From Euborellia annulipes (taxonomy: Eukaryota; Arthropoda; Insecta; Dermaptera; Anisolabididae), in NCBI GenBank assembly GCA_023213315.1, contig JAKCPI010011609.1, positions 1-64,000 of the forward strand: 64,000 bases of DNA, written 5' to 3'. How positions within the stretch are numbered: the first letter of the stretch is position 1; each line of letters starts with the position of its first letter. The position numbers were made by a program, and so were the translations under genes. A model generated the notes under the pieces. It worked only from the letters and a program-made list of their open reading frames with translations, ran no database searches and had not been told where the DNA came from. Positions 1 to 10,874 of the stretch are shown here, piece by piece.

Positions 1-103
1 CAAGTTTAGTCAGGCCATGCCTTGCGCGTAGCTCTCGGCTTTCTTTCTAATGTGCGTGGATTTATTTTAAAGTGAATAATAATACAACTCACCCCGACCG
101 TTT

Positions 104-290
104 CAACATATAAATATTTTTCCATGTTTATAAATTTTACATCTTGAATTCAAATGTGCCTTACTGTCGGAAACTAAATATATGCCGCCATAAAAAAATT
201 TGGTGTAACAAGTACAGAATGCAACTTTCCAATTACTGAAGGTAAGAGAAAGCTGTGTGCTGTGCGACCAGTCACACCAGATTTTTATCT
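104..290 (+). repeat. Repeat family A, 3'-end fragment
   Basis: Matches the 3' part of the longer family-A copies (for example 24650-24800): a block with CCATG...TTATAAATTTTACATC, then an ACTAAATATAT block, then the family's terminal palindrome (TTTGGTGTAACAAG ... GTAAGAGAAAG ... CACACCAGATTTTT). The palindrome is imperfect. The 5' part of the family is absent. Confidence 0.75.
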
Positions 291-299
291 ATCTAATCG

Positions 300-1610
300 T
301 TTGAGAGCCACTTTTCTCATCGACATCAAATACTTTATATCTGTTTAAAATAAATGTTGATGGCCTTTTATTTCCACTTATTAAAAAAAAAAATAATTTC
401 CCTCATTTGAGGGTTTTTAATTACCAATAATTTAATTGATATAATACAAATTAAAAAAAAAAAATGTTTTTTACCTTTTATGTATTTTTTTTTTTTTCAT
501 ATATTAAATTTATTTCCCAATTAAATAAATAATAATTTTTATTTAAAAAAAATATACATATGAATTTTAATGGTTATTTTATTTTATTTTTTTTAATAAT
601 TATAATAATTAAGTTAACTTTGTGCGCAACAGAAGAGAGCCGTCATCCCTTTGACGTTAAACTTGTGAAAAGGTCTTTTTTTGTAAATATTAATCCAAAA
701 AAAAAATAATAATAATTACTTCCGTAATCAGAATCCCTTTGCATAAATATCAATTTCGCAACTAGTGTTGCCAAGTTCACACAATCAGCTGACATATGTA
801 TCAAATACGAGGATAAATCGAACACCAATCCATACCTAATGCGCACACCAAAATGCTTTTTATTACTTTCTCTTAAGGGGGTCCGGGAGCGAAGTGGTTA
901 CGCATGTTTTTCCCAATAAGATGGCGTAGTGTGTCATAAAAAGTATGCCCAAAAATCAAGTAATTCAAAAATTTGCCAAGAGATGTCAGAATGGTAGCTA
1001 ATAATATTTAAAGCATTTGGTTGATTTTCATTGATCTTTTAACAATAAATACTTTATAAATGTTATTATATGTATATTATGTATCTTTTATAAAAGCATA
1101 AAAATAGGGAACTATATCGGCTGTTAGACTAGCCTGCCATCTATTGCAAGAATGCTGAACTAATTTGACAGTTGATTTTTAAATAAATCATCTAAGCTTA
1201 TTTTAAAAATTCCTTAATTAATAAGTGATTAATAATAACAATAAATTGATTTTTAAATTTAGAAAAAATTAAAGATTATTGGGACTGATTGTTTTTTGTA
1301 TTTGCTTGATAACAAAAAAATTAATTCCAATAATTTTTTAATAAGTCATTAAAAAAATTATAGCTCGATGTCAATAATCTCTTATGAATTTAATTACATT
1401 TAAACAAAAACCGCATTGAAGAATTCCTTATAATGGTCTAGTTTTTTTTTAAGTACGTTTGGACGACGCTCTAACCTCCTTTAGGTCCAGGATCGGGCCC
1501 ATTTTTACAAGTTACAAGCTAATTTTCCGTGAGTAGCTTCATTTTCAGATGAGACGACCAACTTTTTCTCTTACAACAATTCTTGATTGTGGTAGCTAAC
1601 AGGGAGAAGA
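300..1610. other. A+T-rich single-copy DNA
   Basis: Homopolymer-rich A/T sequence with no recognisable gene, RNA or element. The open frame on the minus strand at 643-846 has no coding character. Part of it (895-1020) looks non-repetitive but has no motif I can name. Confidence 0.5.
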
Positions 1611-1621
1611 AGGGATATAAT

Positions 1622-1798
1622 CATGGGCATGACTAGAGAATTTGGCTGGGGGGGGGGCATGGGGACCAGCTATCCTCCGGTGGACCTGGAAAGCCCCATA
1701 TTTTCTCAATTTTTATTGGGGCAAGGAGCTTTTGGAGGAGGGGGGCGCGAGCCTTCGCTGGGGGCCAGCCCCCCCGGTACCCCCTAGTTACGCCCATG
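1622..1798. mobile_element. hAT-like non-autonomous element (MITE)
   Basis: The ends are imperfect terminal inverted repeats: CATGGGCATGACTAG on the left and, on the other strand at the right, CATGGGCGTAACTAGG. They are flanked by an 8-bp duplication, GATATAAT (1614-1621) and GATATAAC (1799-1806), 7 of 8 identical. The 177-bp body is G/C-rich, with G runs at both ends, and codes for nothing. An 8-bp duplication and GGGCGTAACTAGG-type ends are typical of hAT relatives; the superfamily is inferred. Confidence 0.7.
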
Positions 1799-1806
1799 GA
1801 TATAAC

Positions 1807-2575
1807 ATTTCAATTTGATGATAAAGACCACTTATACATCAAATTTAAGTTATTATTTATTAGTAAATGGTCGGCAAATGGATCGCTCAGCTAAATTCAA
1901 TTCCCCAGTTCTATTTGGAAAATCAGAAGATGTTTTACTTTTTATCGTAAGCGATCCAAAAAAAAAAAAAAAAAAAAAAAAACATTTACCTTCTTTCTCC
2001 TTTAAGAGCCTCTTTTTTCTAATTTTAAATCGTTTTTCACTTTAGCACACCCACACACGCCAATGGTCTTATTTATTCAAGTCTACTCTATTATAAAAAT
2101 ACAAGACGATTCGTTTTTTTATTTATTTAGGTATTAAAGCTAAGCCTTTCTTTGGTGGCTGGACATTTTGGCTTGAGAGATGGGAGGTAGGGAGTAATTC
2201 GTCTTTTTTACACACAAAGAGTGAGAGAGGACAGGAACAGGAGAGAAGGGACCCGAATTCAATCTTTAAGGCCCTTTGCACGACGACGACGGGGACGGGG
2301 ACGGGGACGACGACTATTGGCAATTTACTCGCCATTTTTTCTCTCTCTCTCTCTCTCTCTCTCTCATTCTTTCTTTCCTGCTTGTTGTAAACAGCAAAAG
2401 CTTCCATTCAATCGGATCTTTTTTTTTTTTTATTATGTCTTGATGATGAATGAATGAATTGGAGTAGAGTGGGAGGGAGAAAGAGGGAACGAAAATGTTA
2501 TTAAGGAAATTTTTGCTACCTCAAAACAATATGATATTAATTTATATTAATACGATAAGTAAAATATACCTCCCT
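1807..2575. other. Single-copy DNA with microsatellites
   Basis: Holds a long A run (about 1958-1981), a GACGGG/ACGACG-type simple repeat (about 2281-2315), a (TC)n tract (2341-2365) and a T run near 2419. The open frames on both strands here (2123-2407 and 2221-2457) are read through these simple repeats and are not gene evidence. Confidence 0.6.
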
Positions 2576-2579
2576 TCAC

Positions 2580-2700
2580 CGCCCAGAGGTTAAAGATAGT
2601 GACAAAAGTCAATTATTATCCTTAAAAGCCAAGGAACGTAGGTTCGGATCGCCGGAAATCCTATTTATTTAAATCATTAGGTATATAAATAAATATGCCT
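2580..2700 (+). mobile_element. tRNA-derived SINE, family 1 (diverged)
   Basis: Reads CCCAGAGGTTAAAG near its start and has a pol III B-box-like GGTTCGGATCGCC near 2641-2653. This is followed by the family's AAATCATTAGGTATATAAATA block and ATGCCTG. It aligns by eye with better copies at 14556-14755 (minus) and 35597-35874 (plus). No clear target duplication was seen. Confidence 0.55.
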
Positions 2701-2995
2701 GAATCATTTTTTTTAAACGCTTTTAGGTCATTTAGGGGTTTGGATTTATTAACAAATTTTTTAAATACCGATGGCTACCGGGAGGCTTTACACTTGCTCA
2801 GGGGCCCACATCTTGTGGGTACGTGGATGGCGACCACGAGCTGCCCGAGCTTGGACAGGCAGTTCTTCAGTTCCTTTTATGTCTGTCTCTTTCTTCCTTT
2901 TTTCAACAGGCGTCAGACCGTGCAACGGACCGGCCTGTACTGTACCGTTCTTCCGGTCGTTAAAACGTATGGTAGGTTTGGAGGGAAAGAGTGAG
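2690..2995 (-). mobile_element. Composite SINE with 5S-like segment
   Basis: The block with GGGGCCCACATCTTGTGGG and TACGTGGATGGCGACCACG recurs at 10875-10995 and 20940-21180 in the opposite orientation. So does the block with GTCAGACCGTGC and GACCGGCCTGT. On the minus strand it ends in CCCGGTAGCCATCGG and then CCCCTAAATGACC, the tail shared with other SINEs here. Open frames across it (2695-2994 and 2771-3142) are incidental. Confidence 0.6.
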
Positions 2996-3340
2996 GTCAG
3001 CACAAAGGGTCTGTTTATGACTGTTCAAAGAGTCAGTCGTATGCGTGCTCTCTTCTTTTTTCAACTGCTGCGTAGCTCCTCCCACAGCCCCGTCTCATAT
3101 ACCCAGAGAGCTATTTCACAGAGCATCTACCTGACTCTTTAATTTCTAGCCAACTTGTTGATTTTGTGTTCCCATATTGAATAAAATTAATTTTCCAAAA
3201 GTTATTTAAGGGGGGAGATTCAAATTATTACTGCGATACTCCCTGGTCCATGTACTATATGTGTACTTAATTTCAAATAGATTCATTGAAAATTGTGGAT
3301 TTCTATAGAACATATACATACATAACTAAGGTGTGGTGGC
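2996..3340. other. Intergenic or intronic DNA, nothing recognised
   Basis: Mixed-composition sequence from the SINE border to the next inverted-repeat element. There is no conserved motif, RNA or coding frame that I can support. Confidence 0.4.
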
Positions 3341-3414
3341 TGTGATGATAATTCAGAGAGGGAAGGGCAGAAGGCAGCCAAAAGGAAATAATTCTGAATG
3401 CTACAACAGTTTTC

Positions 3415-3456
3415 GGAGACGTTTCGGTGCATTTATTAGTGCTCCATCTTCAGTCC
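3415..3456 (-). ncRNA. Hammerhead-ribozyme-like motif
   Basis: On the minus strand: GGA, CTGAAGA, an extra U, stem II (GGAGCA paired with TGCACC, one A/A mismatch), GAAAC, GUC, TCC. Stem I is GGA/UCC and the cleavage triplet would be GUC. The core bases CUGANGA and GAAA are intact. The extra base before stem II departs from the usual hammerhead. Confidence 0.55.
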
Positions 3457-4318
3457 TTTCTATAATAAAACATACACATCAATATGAAAATATACATGTA
3501 TATATCAAATATAATATAACAATATGAAATAACTTAGAATTGTTTTTTTGTGCTCAGAGTTAGTCTAAAATTGCTTGATATATACATATGTCTTTAATTG
3601 GTTACAATTGAACATGTATATTGTTGAACTGGCATACAATGTTTGACAATGGTCACCCAAGAAAGTGAACTATATGAATGAATACAAATATATTATTCTT
3701 AGATTTATATAAACGAATGTATTCGGTCAGTCAACTAATTTATCTATTTATAAAAAAAATTTCTCATTATCTATATTTAAATTCTTAACTTATTAACTTT
3801 TATTAATTTATACAAATGAATATTAAAAAAATTCTTTTTAAAAAATTTTGACATTTCGATTACGATATTTCACATTAATTGAGAAAATCATTCTTAGATT
3901 ATTTTAATTTAATTATTGACAATTATTGTATAATGAAGTGTCTCCATTCAACTCTGGAAGAGCACAGCGTCAAAGGCTCTACCAAGTTAATAAGTTAAGA
4001 ATTTAAATATAGATATTATGATAATTTTTTTTATAAATTAGTTACTGACCGGATACGATTCGTTTATATAAATCTAAGAATAATATATTTGTATTCATTC
4101 ATATAGTTCACTTTTTTGGGGGACCATTGTCAAACATTGTATGCCAGTTCAACAATATACATGTTCAATTGTAACCAATTAAAGACATATTATATATCAA
4201 GCAATTTTAGACTAACTCTGAGCACAAAAATAATTCTAAAGATTATTTCATATTGTTATATTATATTTGATATATACATGTATATTTTCATATTGATGTG
4301 TATGTTTTATTATAGAAA

Positions 4319-4361
4319 GGACTGAAGATGGAGCACTAATAAATGCACCGAAACCGTCTCC
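4319..4361 (+). ncRNA. Hammerhead-ribozyme-like motif
   Basis: Mirror copy of the motif at 3415-3456: GGA, CTGAAGA, U, stem II (GGAGCA ... TGCACC), GAAAC, then CGUC and TCC. Stem I GGA/UCC is kept. One extra C precedes the GUC triplet compared with the other arm. Activity is untested. Confidence 0.55.
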
Positions 4362-4465
4362 GGAAAATTGTTGTAGCAATCAGAATTATTTCCTTTTTGG
4401 CTGCCTCTACCCTTCCTCTCTGAATATACATACATAAGTTTTTCCCATTTCATTTTTATATATGA

Positions 4466-4704
4466 ACCCTGTTATGCAATGGTGTGTCAAAGACCAAACA
4501 TTGAGTTTTGAAAAAATCAAGATTTTTGTTTTAATTGGATTATACTATAATTTTTGTTGTCAATTGTGCAAGTAACATTAAATATAAATTTTTTTAGGAC
4601 ATATTTCATAAAAAATACTATTAATTATAGCATTTGGAACAATATTCCGTGCTTAACTCAATTTTGAATTTTGTGGTCTTTGACACACCATTGCATAACA
4701 GGGT
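4466..4704. mobile_element. MITE with 31-bp terminal inverted repeats
   Basis: The left end (4466-4496), beginning ACCCTGTTATGCAATGG, is repeated in inverse at 4674-4704, which ends CCATTGCATAACAGGGT. The two arms are identical over about 30 bp. The 239-bp element has an A+T-rich centre and no coding sequence. I could not find a convincing target-site duplication, so the superfamily is left open. Confidence 0.75.
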
Positions 4705-4754
4705 CCATATATAGATGATAATAATTAATAAAAACTATTATTTTTAAAGTCTTT

Positions 4755-4920
4755 GTCATCTTAGGCCATATAAACTTTAATTATTTATTTAAATATACGA
4801 TATTTATTGAGGTCCATGCACATTTGTTTATATCATTTCGTATCCAAATGAACCCGCGCCTCTTAGATTTAAGATTATCAATATTGACATTTGTCAACAC
4901 CTTTAACCTCTAGGCCAGGG
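4755..4920 (-). mobile_element. tRNA-derived SINE, family 1
   Basis: On the minus strand it runs TGGCCTAGAGGTTAAAGG (A-box-like), GCGCGGGTTCATTTGG (degenerate B box), then GGATACGAAATGATATAAA, GCATGGACCTCAATAAATA and the tail TATGGCCTAAGATGAC. The order matches the family-1 copies at 14556-14755 and 35597-35874. Confidence 0.65.
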
Positions 4921-5775
4921 GGGGGGGTAATAACAACTTAATTTTGTATTTTTGTCTTTGGTTACGGTGTGAGTTTCTTAGTATAATAATATTTATAGTT
5001 TTGTTAAGTAGGATAAGTGTATTTTTTTTTTTTTTTTTTTTTTAAATTTACTGAAAAACTTTTTCACCATTCATCGATACAAATATCTTAGATGGATTTT
5101 GGCAAGTTGCCTTCTAATTAATATTTCGATTGTAGGAGTGATTGATTATCATTTGTTATTGGTCATCTGTTTGTGTAGAGGGAGGCGAAGAAGTTTTTGT
5201 TTGAGCAGAAACCGAAGCCAAGAAAGAAAGAATAGAACCCCTGGACCCCAGGATCCCCGGGGTGGTTGGCTGCCCCAATCGATACCAATCCAGTCAGCCT
5301 TCCAAAATCCATTCTACTACTCCTCTTCTGCAGCTGGCAATTTATTATGAGCATCTCTCTCGCCATTTGCCAGCTTCACCTCTTCATTTTCATAATTTTT
5401 TTATTATTAATAATAATAATAAAAATAAATATTATTCCCTCTCTGGCTTTGAAATTTTTGGCACTATTACTTCGGCTGGGAGATTTTTAGTCGAGCGATA
5501 GTTTAGTCGATGGACATAAATGCATTAAAAAATCGAGTTGTCGTGTGCGCACCTGCATTGAGCTTAATGCATTTTATGTCACTAAAAATCGACCGTGTGC
5601 GGTCAGCCTTACTCTATTATTTGGTCTTGTTAGAATATAAATTTACTTTGTTTTTTTAAGGTATCGGTAAAAATTTATTCAAATTAAATTGAATAAATAC
5701 CGACAGGATCAAAGACTATAGATGTAAAAAATAATAATAAAGATTTAAACTTTCAATCGAAGCAACATTGTCTTA
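4921..5775. other. Single-copy DNA
   Basis: Contains a G run (4920-4927), a T run (5022-5043) and a less A+T-rich patch (about 5180-5350) with ATCGATACCAATCCAGTCAG and CAGCTGGCAATTTATTATG. Overlapping short open frames on both strands (5099-5366) cross this patch without looking coding. The patch might be regulatory, but nothing specific supports it. Confidence 0.4.
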
Positions 5776-5779
5776 TCTT

Positions 5780-5905
5780 AAATGATATACTAGGTGATAT
5801 GTTTAGAGCTTTTATTGTGGTTCCACTTCTGAAGATGACGTAAAATATAAAGTGTATTATTTCACCAATAAAAACTCGAAACATATCACCAAGTGTATCA
5901 TTAAA
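5780..5905. repeat. Hairpin repeat, 'ctaggtgatatgttt' family
   Basis: AATGATATACTAGGTGATAT (5780-5799) is mirrored by ATATCACCAAGTGTATCATT near 5882-5905. A CTGAAGATG sits between them (5831-5839). Related sequence occurs at 34132-34240 and near 51063-51100, which makes this a dispersed family. Confidence 0.55.
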
Positions 5906-5960
5906 AATATTTAGAGAAAGAGATCCAAAAGGAGAAAATTAAAAAAATATTTATCTTTTT

Positions 5961-5999
5961 GTCGAAGTTTCGAGCAAATGTTCATGCTCTTCTTCAGGC
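5961..5999 (-). ncRNA. Hammerhead-ribozyme-like motif
   Basis: On the minus strand: CCTGAAGA, an extra A, stem II GAGCA ... TGCTC (5 bp), GAAAC, TTCGAC. The core CUGANGA/GAAA is intact and stem II is good, but stem I is not evident. It stands alone, without a facing second arm. Confidence 0.45.
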
Positions 6000-6300
6000 T
6001 TTGAAAGCGTACGGGACCGGTGAAATATTTTTTTTAGAAATAAATTAAAATTAAAATAAGAATCAAATAAATGTGCTATTGAGGGAATGCTCAAGAATTT
6101 TCACCCAACACAATTAATTCTGTCATTTCGGTCAGCTTACCATCAAAACAGCTAACTATCAATAATAAGTAAATAAATAGACAAATAAATTAAATTAATT
6201 AAACAATCATAACAACCAAATAAATAATCAAATAAATAAATTAATAACCAATAATCAAAATAAATAAATAGATAAATAATTGAATCAAATAAGGGACCAC
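6000..6300. other. A+T-rich DNA with AAATA-type simple sequence
   Basis: Dominated by irregular AAATAAATA/AATCAAATAA sequence (about 6160-6290) between a hammerhead-like relic and a hAT-like MITE. No gene seen. Confidence 0.5.
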
Positions 6301-6307
6301 AGATGTA

Positions 6308-6500
6308 CAGGGCCGGAACTAGGATATTTTTTAGGGGGGCAAAATTTAATTTGCCATCCCCTTCTTAAAATTTTCTATACAAAATTCATATCATTTTACC
6401 TTTTTTTTTTTTAAGTAGCCTAAATCTTTAATTTCCGCCCCCTGATATCTACCGCCCGGGGCACTGCCCCCACTGCCCCCGCCCCCTAGATCCGGCCCTG
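6308..6500. mobile_element. hAT-like MITE
   Basis: The ends are CAGGGCCGGAACTAGG at the left and CTAGATCCGGCCCTG at the right (inverted). Flanks are CAGATGTA (6300-6307) and CAGACATA (6501-6508), a diverged 8-bp target duplication (6 of 8). The interior has a C-rich right half (GCCCCCACTGCCCCC). No coding sequence. Confidence 0.75.
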
Positions 6501-6509
6501 CAGACATAT

Positions 6510-7010
6510 TTTATTCCTCATGAGAAAGTGGAAACAAATATAATTTTTCTTCAAAAAAAAAAAAAAGAAAATGATTAAAGAAGAGATTTCCATTCCGATA
6601 CACTAAAATTTAAATTTTCATGATAATCGTCTTGCTAATTCATAAATTAATATTCTTTCTCATTTTACCTAAGATGTCATAACGTTATTTTCAAAGAATT
6701 CATCTCTTCAATTAAATTTCCTTTTATCCTGTTAAATATGAATAGATTTTTTTTTTTGATTGAAATTCTATCTCTTCAGCAAATTTTTGGTAATATTAAG
6801 TCGCGCTTATTATAATTATGGTAATAATTATACACGTTTGAAATTAAAACGAATATTTATTATAATATAAATAACATAGTATATGTAGTATTTTTATTTT
6901 TAATGTAATCCTCGTTAAATGTAAAATACTCTTTCATCCTTCAATCTCTCCTTAATTCTTATTTCAAAGAACTTTCTTTTTTTTCGTTTGAATCTACAAG
7001 TGAATTTGCA
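6510..7010. other. A+T-rich DNA
   Basis: No gene, RNA or element recognised; includes an A run near 6553-6565 and T-rich tracts. Confidence 0.45.
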
Positions 7011-7013
7011 CAG

Positions 7014-7156
7014 CTCTAATGACCTCATTATTCCAAAATCCCAAAATATCCTTCTTTGGTCCAAAGAAATGATAATTTAATGAGACCAAATCATCATATT
7101 ATTTCTTTGGACCATAAAAGGAGCATATTATTTTCCGAATAATGAGATCATTAGAG
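7014..7156. mobile_element. Short MITE
   Basis: CTCTAATGACCTCATTATTC at the left faces GAATAATGAGATCATTAGAG at the right. Inside this a second inverted pair is built from TTTGGTCCAAAGAAATGAT and ATTTCTTTGGACCAT. The whole 143 bp can fold into a long hairpin. No clear target duplication. Confidence 0.65.
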
Positions 7157-7159
7157 CCG

Positions 7160-8145
7160 AGAGAGAATTTATTAATATCGTACTTTTCAACAAACAAAAG
7201 TTTTTATTCTAAAAAGCGGATTAAGGCAGTCAAATTGGAATAGAGGTGGAAAAAATCGCAGAATTTTATTTTTTATTTCCGTTGAAATTATAAAAAGAAT
7301 AAAAAATATACCTGTAAAAATTTTACATTAATTAAATTTTTATCCATAAAAAAATTTCACCCCGTTATAATTTAATAGCGTAATTTTTATTCACCATACG
7401 TTGAATATCTAATTGTCTTTTTATTAATCCAATGCATATAAAATGTAATTATTATTATTTTTATTTTTTTTGAGTAGTTTCGTTTCGGAGGCGGTTCCTG
7501 GACCTCATCTCATCTCCCTTTTTTTCGAATGTGGAATGGGTTTCGGGGGGTGGAAGTAAAGAGTTTTAACGAGCGCCGAGACATTAGGGGCGCGTTTTAA
7601 TTGCGCAGAAAACACAATTAGCGATGAGAGAAAGAGAAAGGAAAGAGAGTGGGGGTCTCAGGTACCCCAGGGGGTTTGAGAACTTGAGGATGGAAGGGGA
7701 GAGGGAGGATCAATCGATAAAGACCCCGCCAAGCATGAGATGCATCTGGATTTAATTATTATTAAAAATATTAAAAAAAGAGGAATAAACAATGCCTGTC
7801 TCTTTGGTTGCCTAACGACAGGCGTAAAACGCAAAATGTTTTTCGAGTAAAAATGATCCTAGGGGATGCTGCGGGCATGGGGATCATTTTAAATAATTTT
7901 TACTCGGGTTTTCAGAATCAGAGAGTACTTTATTTATTTAAGTCTATTTAATTTAAATAAAATTTATAGCTTAGAGACTAATCACTAGTGAAGCTATTGC
8001 TAGAGGAAAATCATTCTAATAATACACACAAACTGGAACACTTGGAAAAAGTTAATTTTTTCAAATAAATTTTAGAATGAACATATTTTATTTCTGTATA
8101 TGTAGAAATATTTTTTCAATAATATCCCAATAAAAACTATTTTAA
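7160..8145. other. Single-copy DNA with a less A+T-rich island
   Basis: The stretch 7470-7760 is less A+T-rich and non-repetitive, with GAGCGCCGAGACATTAGG and GCGCGTTTTAATTGCGCAG. A little further on (7846-7906) CGAGTAAAAATGATCC faces GGATCATTTT and TTTTTACTCG, a local hairpin. No coding frame. It could be a cis-regulatory block (inference from composition only). Confidence 0.35.
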
Positions 8146-8147
8146 TT

Positions 8148-8268
8148 TTCTTTTTCAAAAAAAGAGGGGGGTGAGGACACAGTAAAGCCACGATAAAATT
8201 TTGATATATTGTTCACAAAAAGTGAAATAAAAAAGAACCATACCTCTCTTTTTTTGAAAAAGAAATTT
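8148..8268. repeat. Short hairpin
   Basis: TTTCTTTTTCAAAAAAAGAG near 8148-8167 pairs with CTCTTTTTTTGAAAAAGAAA near 8247-8266. The loop is about 80 bp. This may be a small MITE or chance in low-complexity DNA. Confidence 0.4.
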
Positions 8269-8751
8269 AAATAATCAGGACTGCGCCATTATTATTATTA
8301 AACTATTTTAAGTTTAGTAAAAAAGAAAATGAGTAAATCAACTAGTTTTATTTCATTTTTATTACGATAAATTATTAGGCTATTATTTTAAAATACTGAC
8401 ATATTAATCTTAATGCCTCCTCCTTCTTGTTGTCAGCTAAAGTAAGTAAATGTGATACCCCTCCTTCTAAACCACTTACAGTAATGCCTAAATGACTTCT
8501 AATACATTAAAAATATATTAATCCTCTCTTCTTGTCTATCATTCTAAAAATATATTAGTTTAATTAAATATAATCATAATGAAATTTATTTGGAAAAATT
8601 AATTATTCAATTTTTCCCTCATCAAAGTATTTTATCAGAAAGGATTTTCCACCCCTAATAGTTTCTTCTTTGGGATAAATTTTTTTTGTAAACTTTAATA
8701 AATTAAATTGTCTCTAATACACCAAGTCTATTAAAAAAAAAAAAATAATAA

Positions 8752-9407
8752 TTAGAACTAGCGCTTTCAGCCAATAGCTCAGAGGGTGTATCGGTTGTCA
8801 TTGTTACAGATTCATCGAGTGCTTTAAAATCAATAGAGTCTCTTTTTAGCAAACACATAATTATAAGAAATATACACTTTATTTTAAAATTAATAAATAG
8901 TTATGGAGGGGAGGTGATTTTTATATGGGCGCCTGGACATGTTGGGATCAGGGGGAATGAAAGGGCAGACTTAGCGGCGAGAAAAGGAACTGAGAAAAAT
9001 TTTATAGATTTTGATCGGATATTTTATGAAGATTTGAAGAGTGTTGCCAAATTGAAGCTCCAAGGGAAATGGAGGGAAAAATGGGCCAGCAGTAATTCGA
9101 AGTTGAAGGAAGTGATGCCGGAGCTGAACGTCAAAGTTGACTATTCAACTAATAGGAAGAATCAAGTCGTAATAGCGAGACTGCGGATAGGCCATACACG
9201 TTTCACTCATTGCCACTTATTCACAAGGGAAGATCCGCCTGTCTGTGAAGAGTGGTGACCGCAAAGCATATAATTGTGGAATGTGGTAAATTTGAAGATG
9301 CAAGAAGATCTGTGGGTTTACATCGAAACTTTGCCAGAGCTCTAAATGAAGATCTACACAAATTAATTTTATATCTAAAAGACATTCAAATGTTTAATAG
9401 AATCTAG
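8752..9407 (+). pseudogene. LINE ORF2 C-terminus: RNase H domain plus HTRxTH tail, frameshifted
   Basis: An open frame from 8752 to 9258 encodes the end of a non-LTR retrotransposon polyprotein. The RNase H domain is visible: VVIVTDSSSALKSI carries a catalytic Asp, and WAPGHVGIRGNERADLAA carries His and Asp of the last motif. The E of LELALS at the start may be the second acidic residue. Downstream, LRIGHTRFTHCHLF and DPPVCEEW match the I/Jockey-type tail, where a CxxC...HxxxxC knuckle is expected. The frame breaks at about 9253: the frame entering at 9255 continues as VTAKHIIVECGKF and ends at a TAG at 9405-9407. A small deletion within the knuckle would explain this. The reverse transcriptase and endonuclease are absent. 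Confidence 0.85.
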
Positions 9408-9512
9408 ATTTTTTTTTTTTTTTTTGTAAGTGATTATATGAAAAAAAATGTAGGCATAAAAGCCTGTAATGGTGATATGCCATAAATATTATAAATAAAT
9501 AAAAATAAAAAA
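8752..9512 (+). mobile_element. 5'-truncated LINE (I/Jockey group with RNase H)
   Basis: The relic begins abruptly inside the RNase H domain just after a stop codon (8749-8751). It contains the broken coding end, a T-rich 3' UTR, a short GGCATAAAAGCCTGTAATGG block and an AATAAATAAAAATAAAA-type tail ending near 9512. AACTAG occurs at the 5' edge (8756-8761) and just after the tail, a possible but very short target duplication. 5' truncation is normal for target-primed insertion. Confidence 0.75.
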
Positions 9513-9514
9513 AT

Positions 9515-10870
9515 ATTCTCAACTAGAGCCAACGGTTTCCAGTTTAAAATAAACTGGAATTACGCCTACTGTTAGGCAACACTTGCTGCAGTTTTTTTAG
9601 GCACGGTTTATTTAAAAATACGATTTATGTTTTTAAAAATATATTTATTAAAAGAAGGGAAAAACTCAGAGGGAGGAGGATTTATGTAATTCCAAAAGTG
9701 ACCAGACTATAATTTCACTAAAGTAAAATCAATAAATTTCATTAAAATGTTTTCTATTAATGGTTGGTAATTATCCCCGCTTCTTTGCAACCAAATCAAT
9801 ACTATATTTCATTGAAATTATTATTTTTATTGTTACTGAATTTAATTATAATTTACGTAATAAAAACTCCCATCCCCTAATAGTGAGTTATGACTCGTCA
9901 AAATTATCTTCTAGACTGTTTTGAAATCTTTGAAAGCCGGTAATAAATCCTATCCTGTTTGCAACCATAACATAAATGATAAGAACAATGATACAATATG
10001 AGCTTTATTATTATATTATTCCACTAATTAATTACCGTATCTTGAAACTGGCATGTAATTTAACTTTTGGGCTGTCACGTGTCATGGCCAGCACGGTTAT
10101 TAATTTAATAACATGAAACCAAAATCCTCATTGCGACTTAGGAATGTCCAATGATCTCATGCGGGTTTTCAATTAATCCATCAAATCAAATGCACACCCC
10201 CTCCCCTTCCCCCTCGTCCCCTCTCCCACCCCCACCTCCCTGCTATTCAATAAATGCCAACCAACCAGCGAGATTGCTTATTAAAAATTATGACTCAAGC
10301 TAATTGATTGGTGAACTTTCTTCTTATATCCCCATACAGATTAATATCAATCAGGGCATTCATTAATTTTTTTTTTTTTTATTGTAGAATTTTTTTTTAA
10401 TTATCAATCAAAATATCAGCTTATCCAATCGGTGGCGGATAATATTTACGTAAGAATTATTATATAATTAATAAATACAAAAACTTGAAAAATGAAAAAA
10501 TTAAATATATTTTCAAAAATAAAATACTAATTCCATGATATTAGAAGAGAATAGAAATATATAGTAGAATATTTTATAAAGGTCGCCGAGTTAAAACTCA
10601 GATATTGGAAAAAAATTATTCTAAATGAAGCGGAACTAATCCTAGAAAGTTCCTATTTAATAAACTAACCGCAATCTGCCAATCCCTGATAGGAGCAAAT
10701 TCAATTTTAAAAAAATGTAGGCCTATTATTAAAGATTTAATTAAATCAGTAGTTGATTTAATGATGAATTTATGCTTGATTATATGAGCTACACAAATCA
10801 CCTCAGAGAACATTTCAATTTAAATTAAAAAAATAAATAAAATAAATCTCTTGGACAATAAAATAAATAT
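9515..10870. other. Single-copy DNA with candidate regulatory island
   Basis: CAACTAGAGCCAACGGT at the start belongs to a dispersed motif also seen near 11088, 36600 and 48725. The stretch 10020-10330 is less A+T-rich and non-repetitive (GGGCTGTCACGTGTCATGG, CCAACCAACCAGCGAGATTG, several ATTA/TAATT cores). It could be a conserved non-coding element, which cannot be judged without a second species. The remainder is A/T-rich. Confidence 0.35.
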
Positions 10871-10874
10871 TCGT

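Larger units (their letters stand above)
3352..4428. mobile_element. Inverted-repeat element with two hammerhead-like motifs
   Basis: Two long arms in inverted orientation (about 3352-3800 and 3984-4428) pair almost throughout. For example TCAGAGAGGGAAGG and GGCAGCCAAAAGGAAATAAT at the left face ATTATTTCCTTTTTGGCTGCC and CCTTCCTCTCTGA at the right. The spacer (about 3800-3984) is unique. Each arm holds a hammerhead-ribozyme-like core near its outer end. TATACATACATAA occurs near each outer edge and could be a target duplication, but it is not adjacent on the left. No coding sequence. Probably a non-autonomous relative of a Penelope-like element (inference). Confidence 0.7.

Noticed and set aside
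2221..2457. Arg-rich 78-codon frame
   Set aside because: The Arg-rich part is a GACGGG-type simple repeat read in frame.
5099..5501. Four overlapping frames on both strands
   Set aside because: No common domain or codon signal; the stretch is only less A+T-rich than its surroundings.
5831..5885. CTGAAGATG ... CGAAAC as a hammerhead
   Set aside because: The two halves are about 45 bases apart with no stem II; the CGAAAC belongs to a different inverted pair (ATATCACC).
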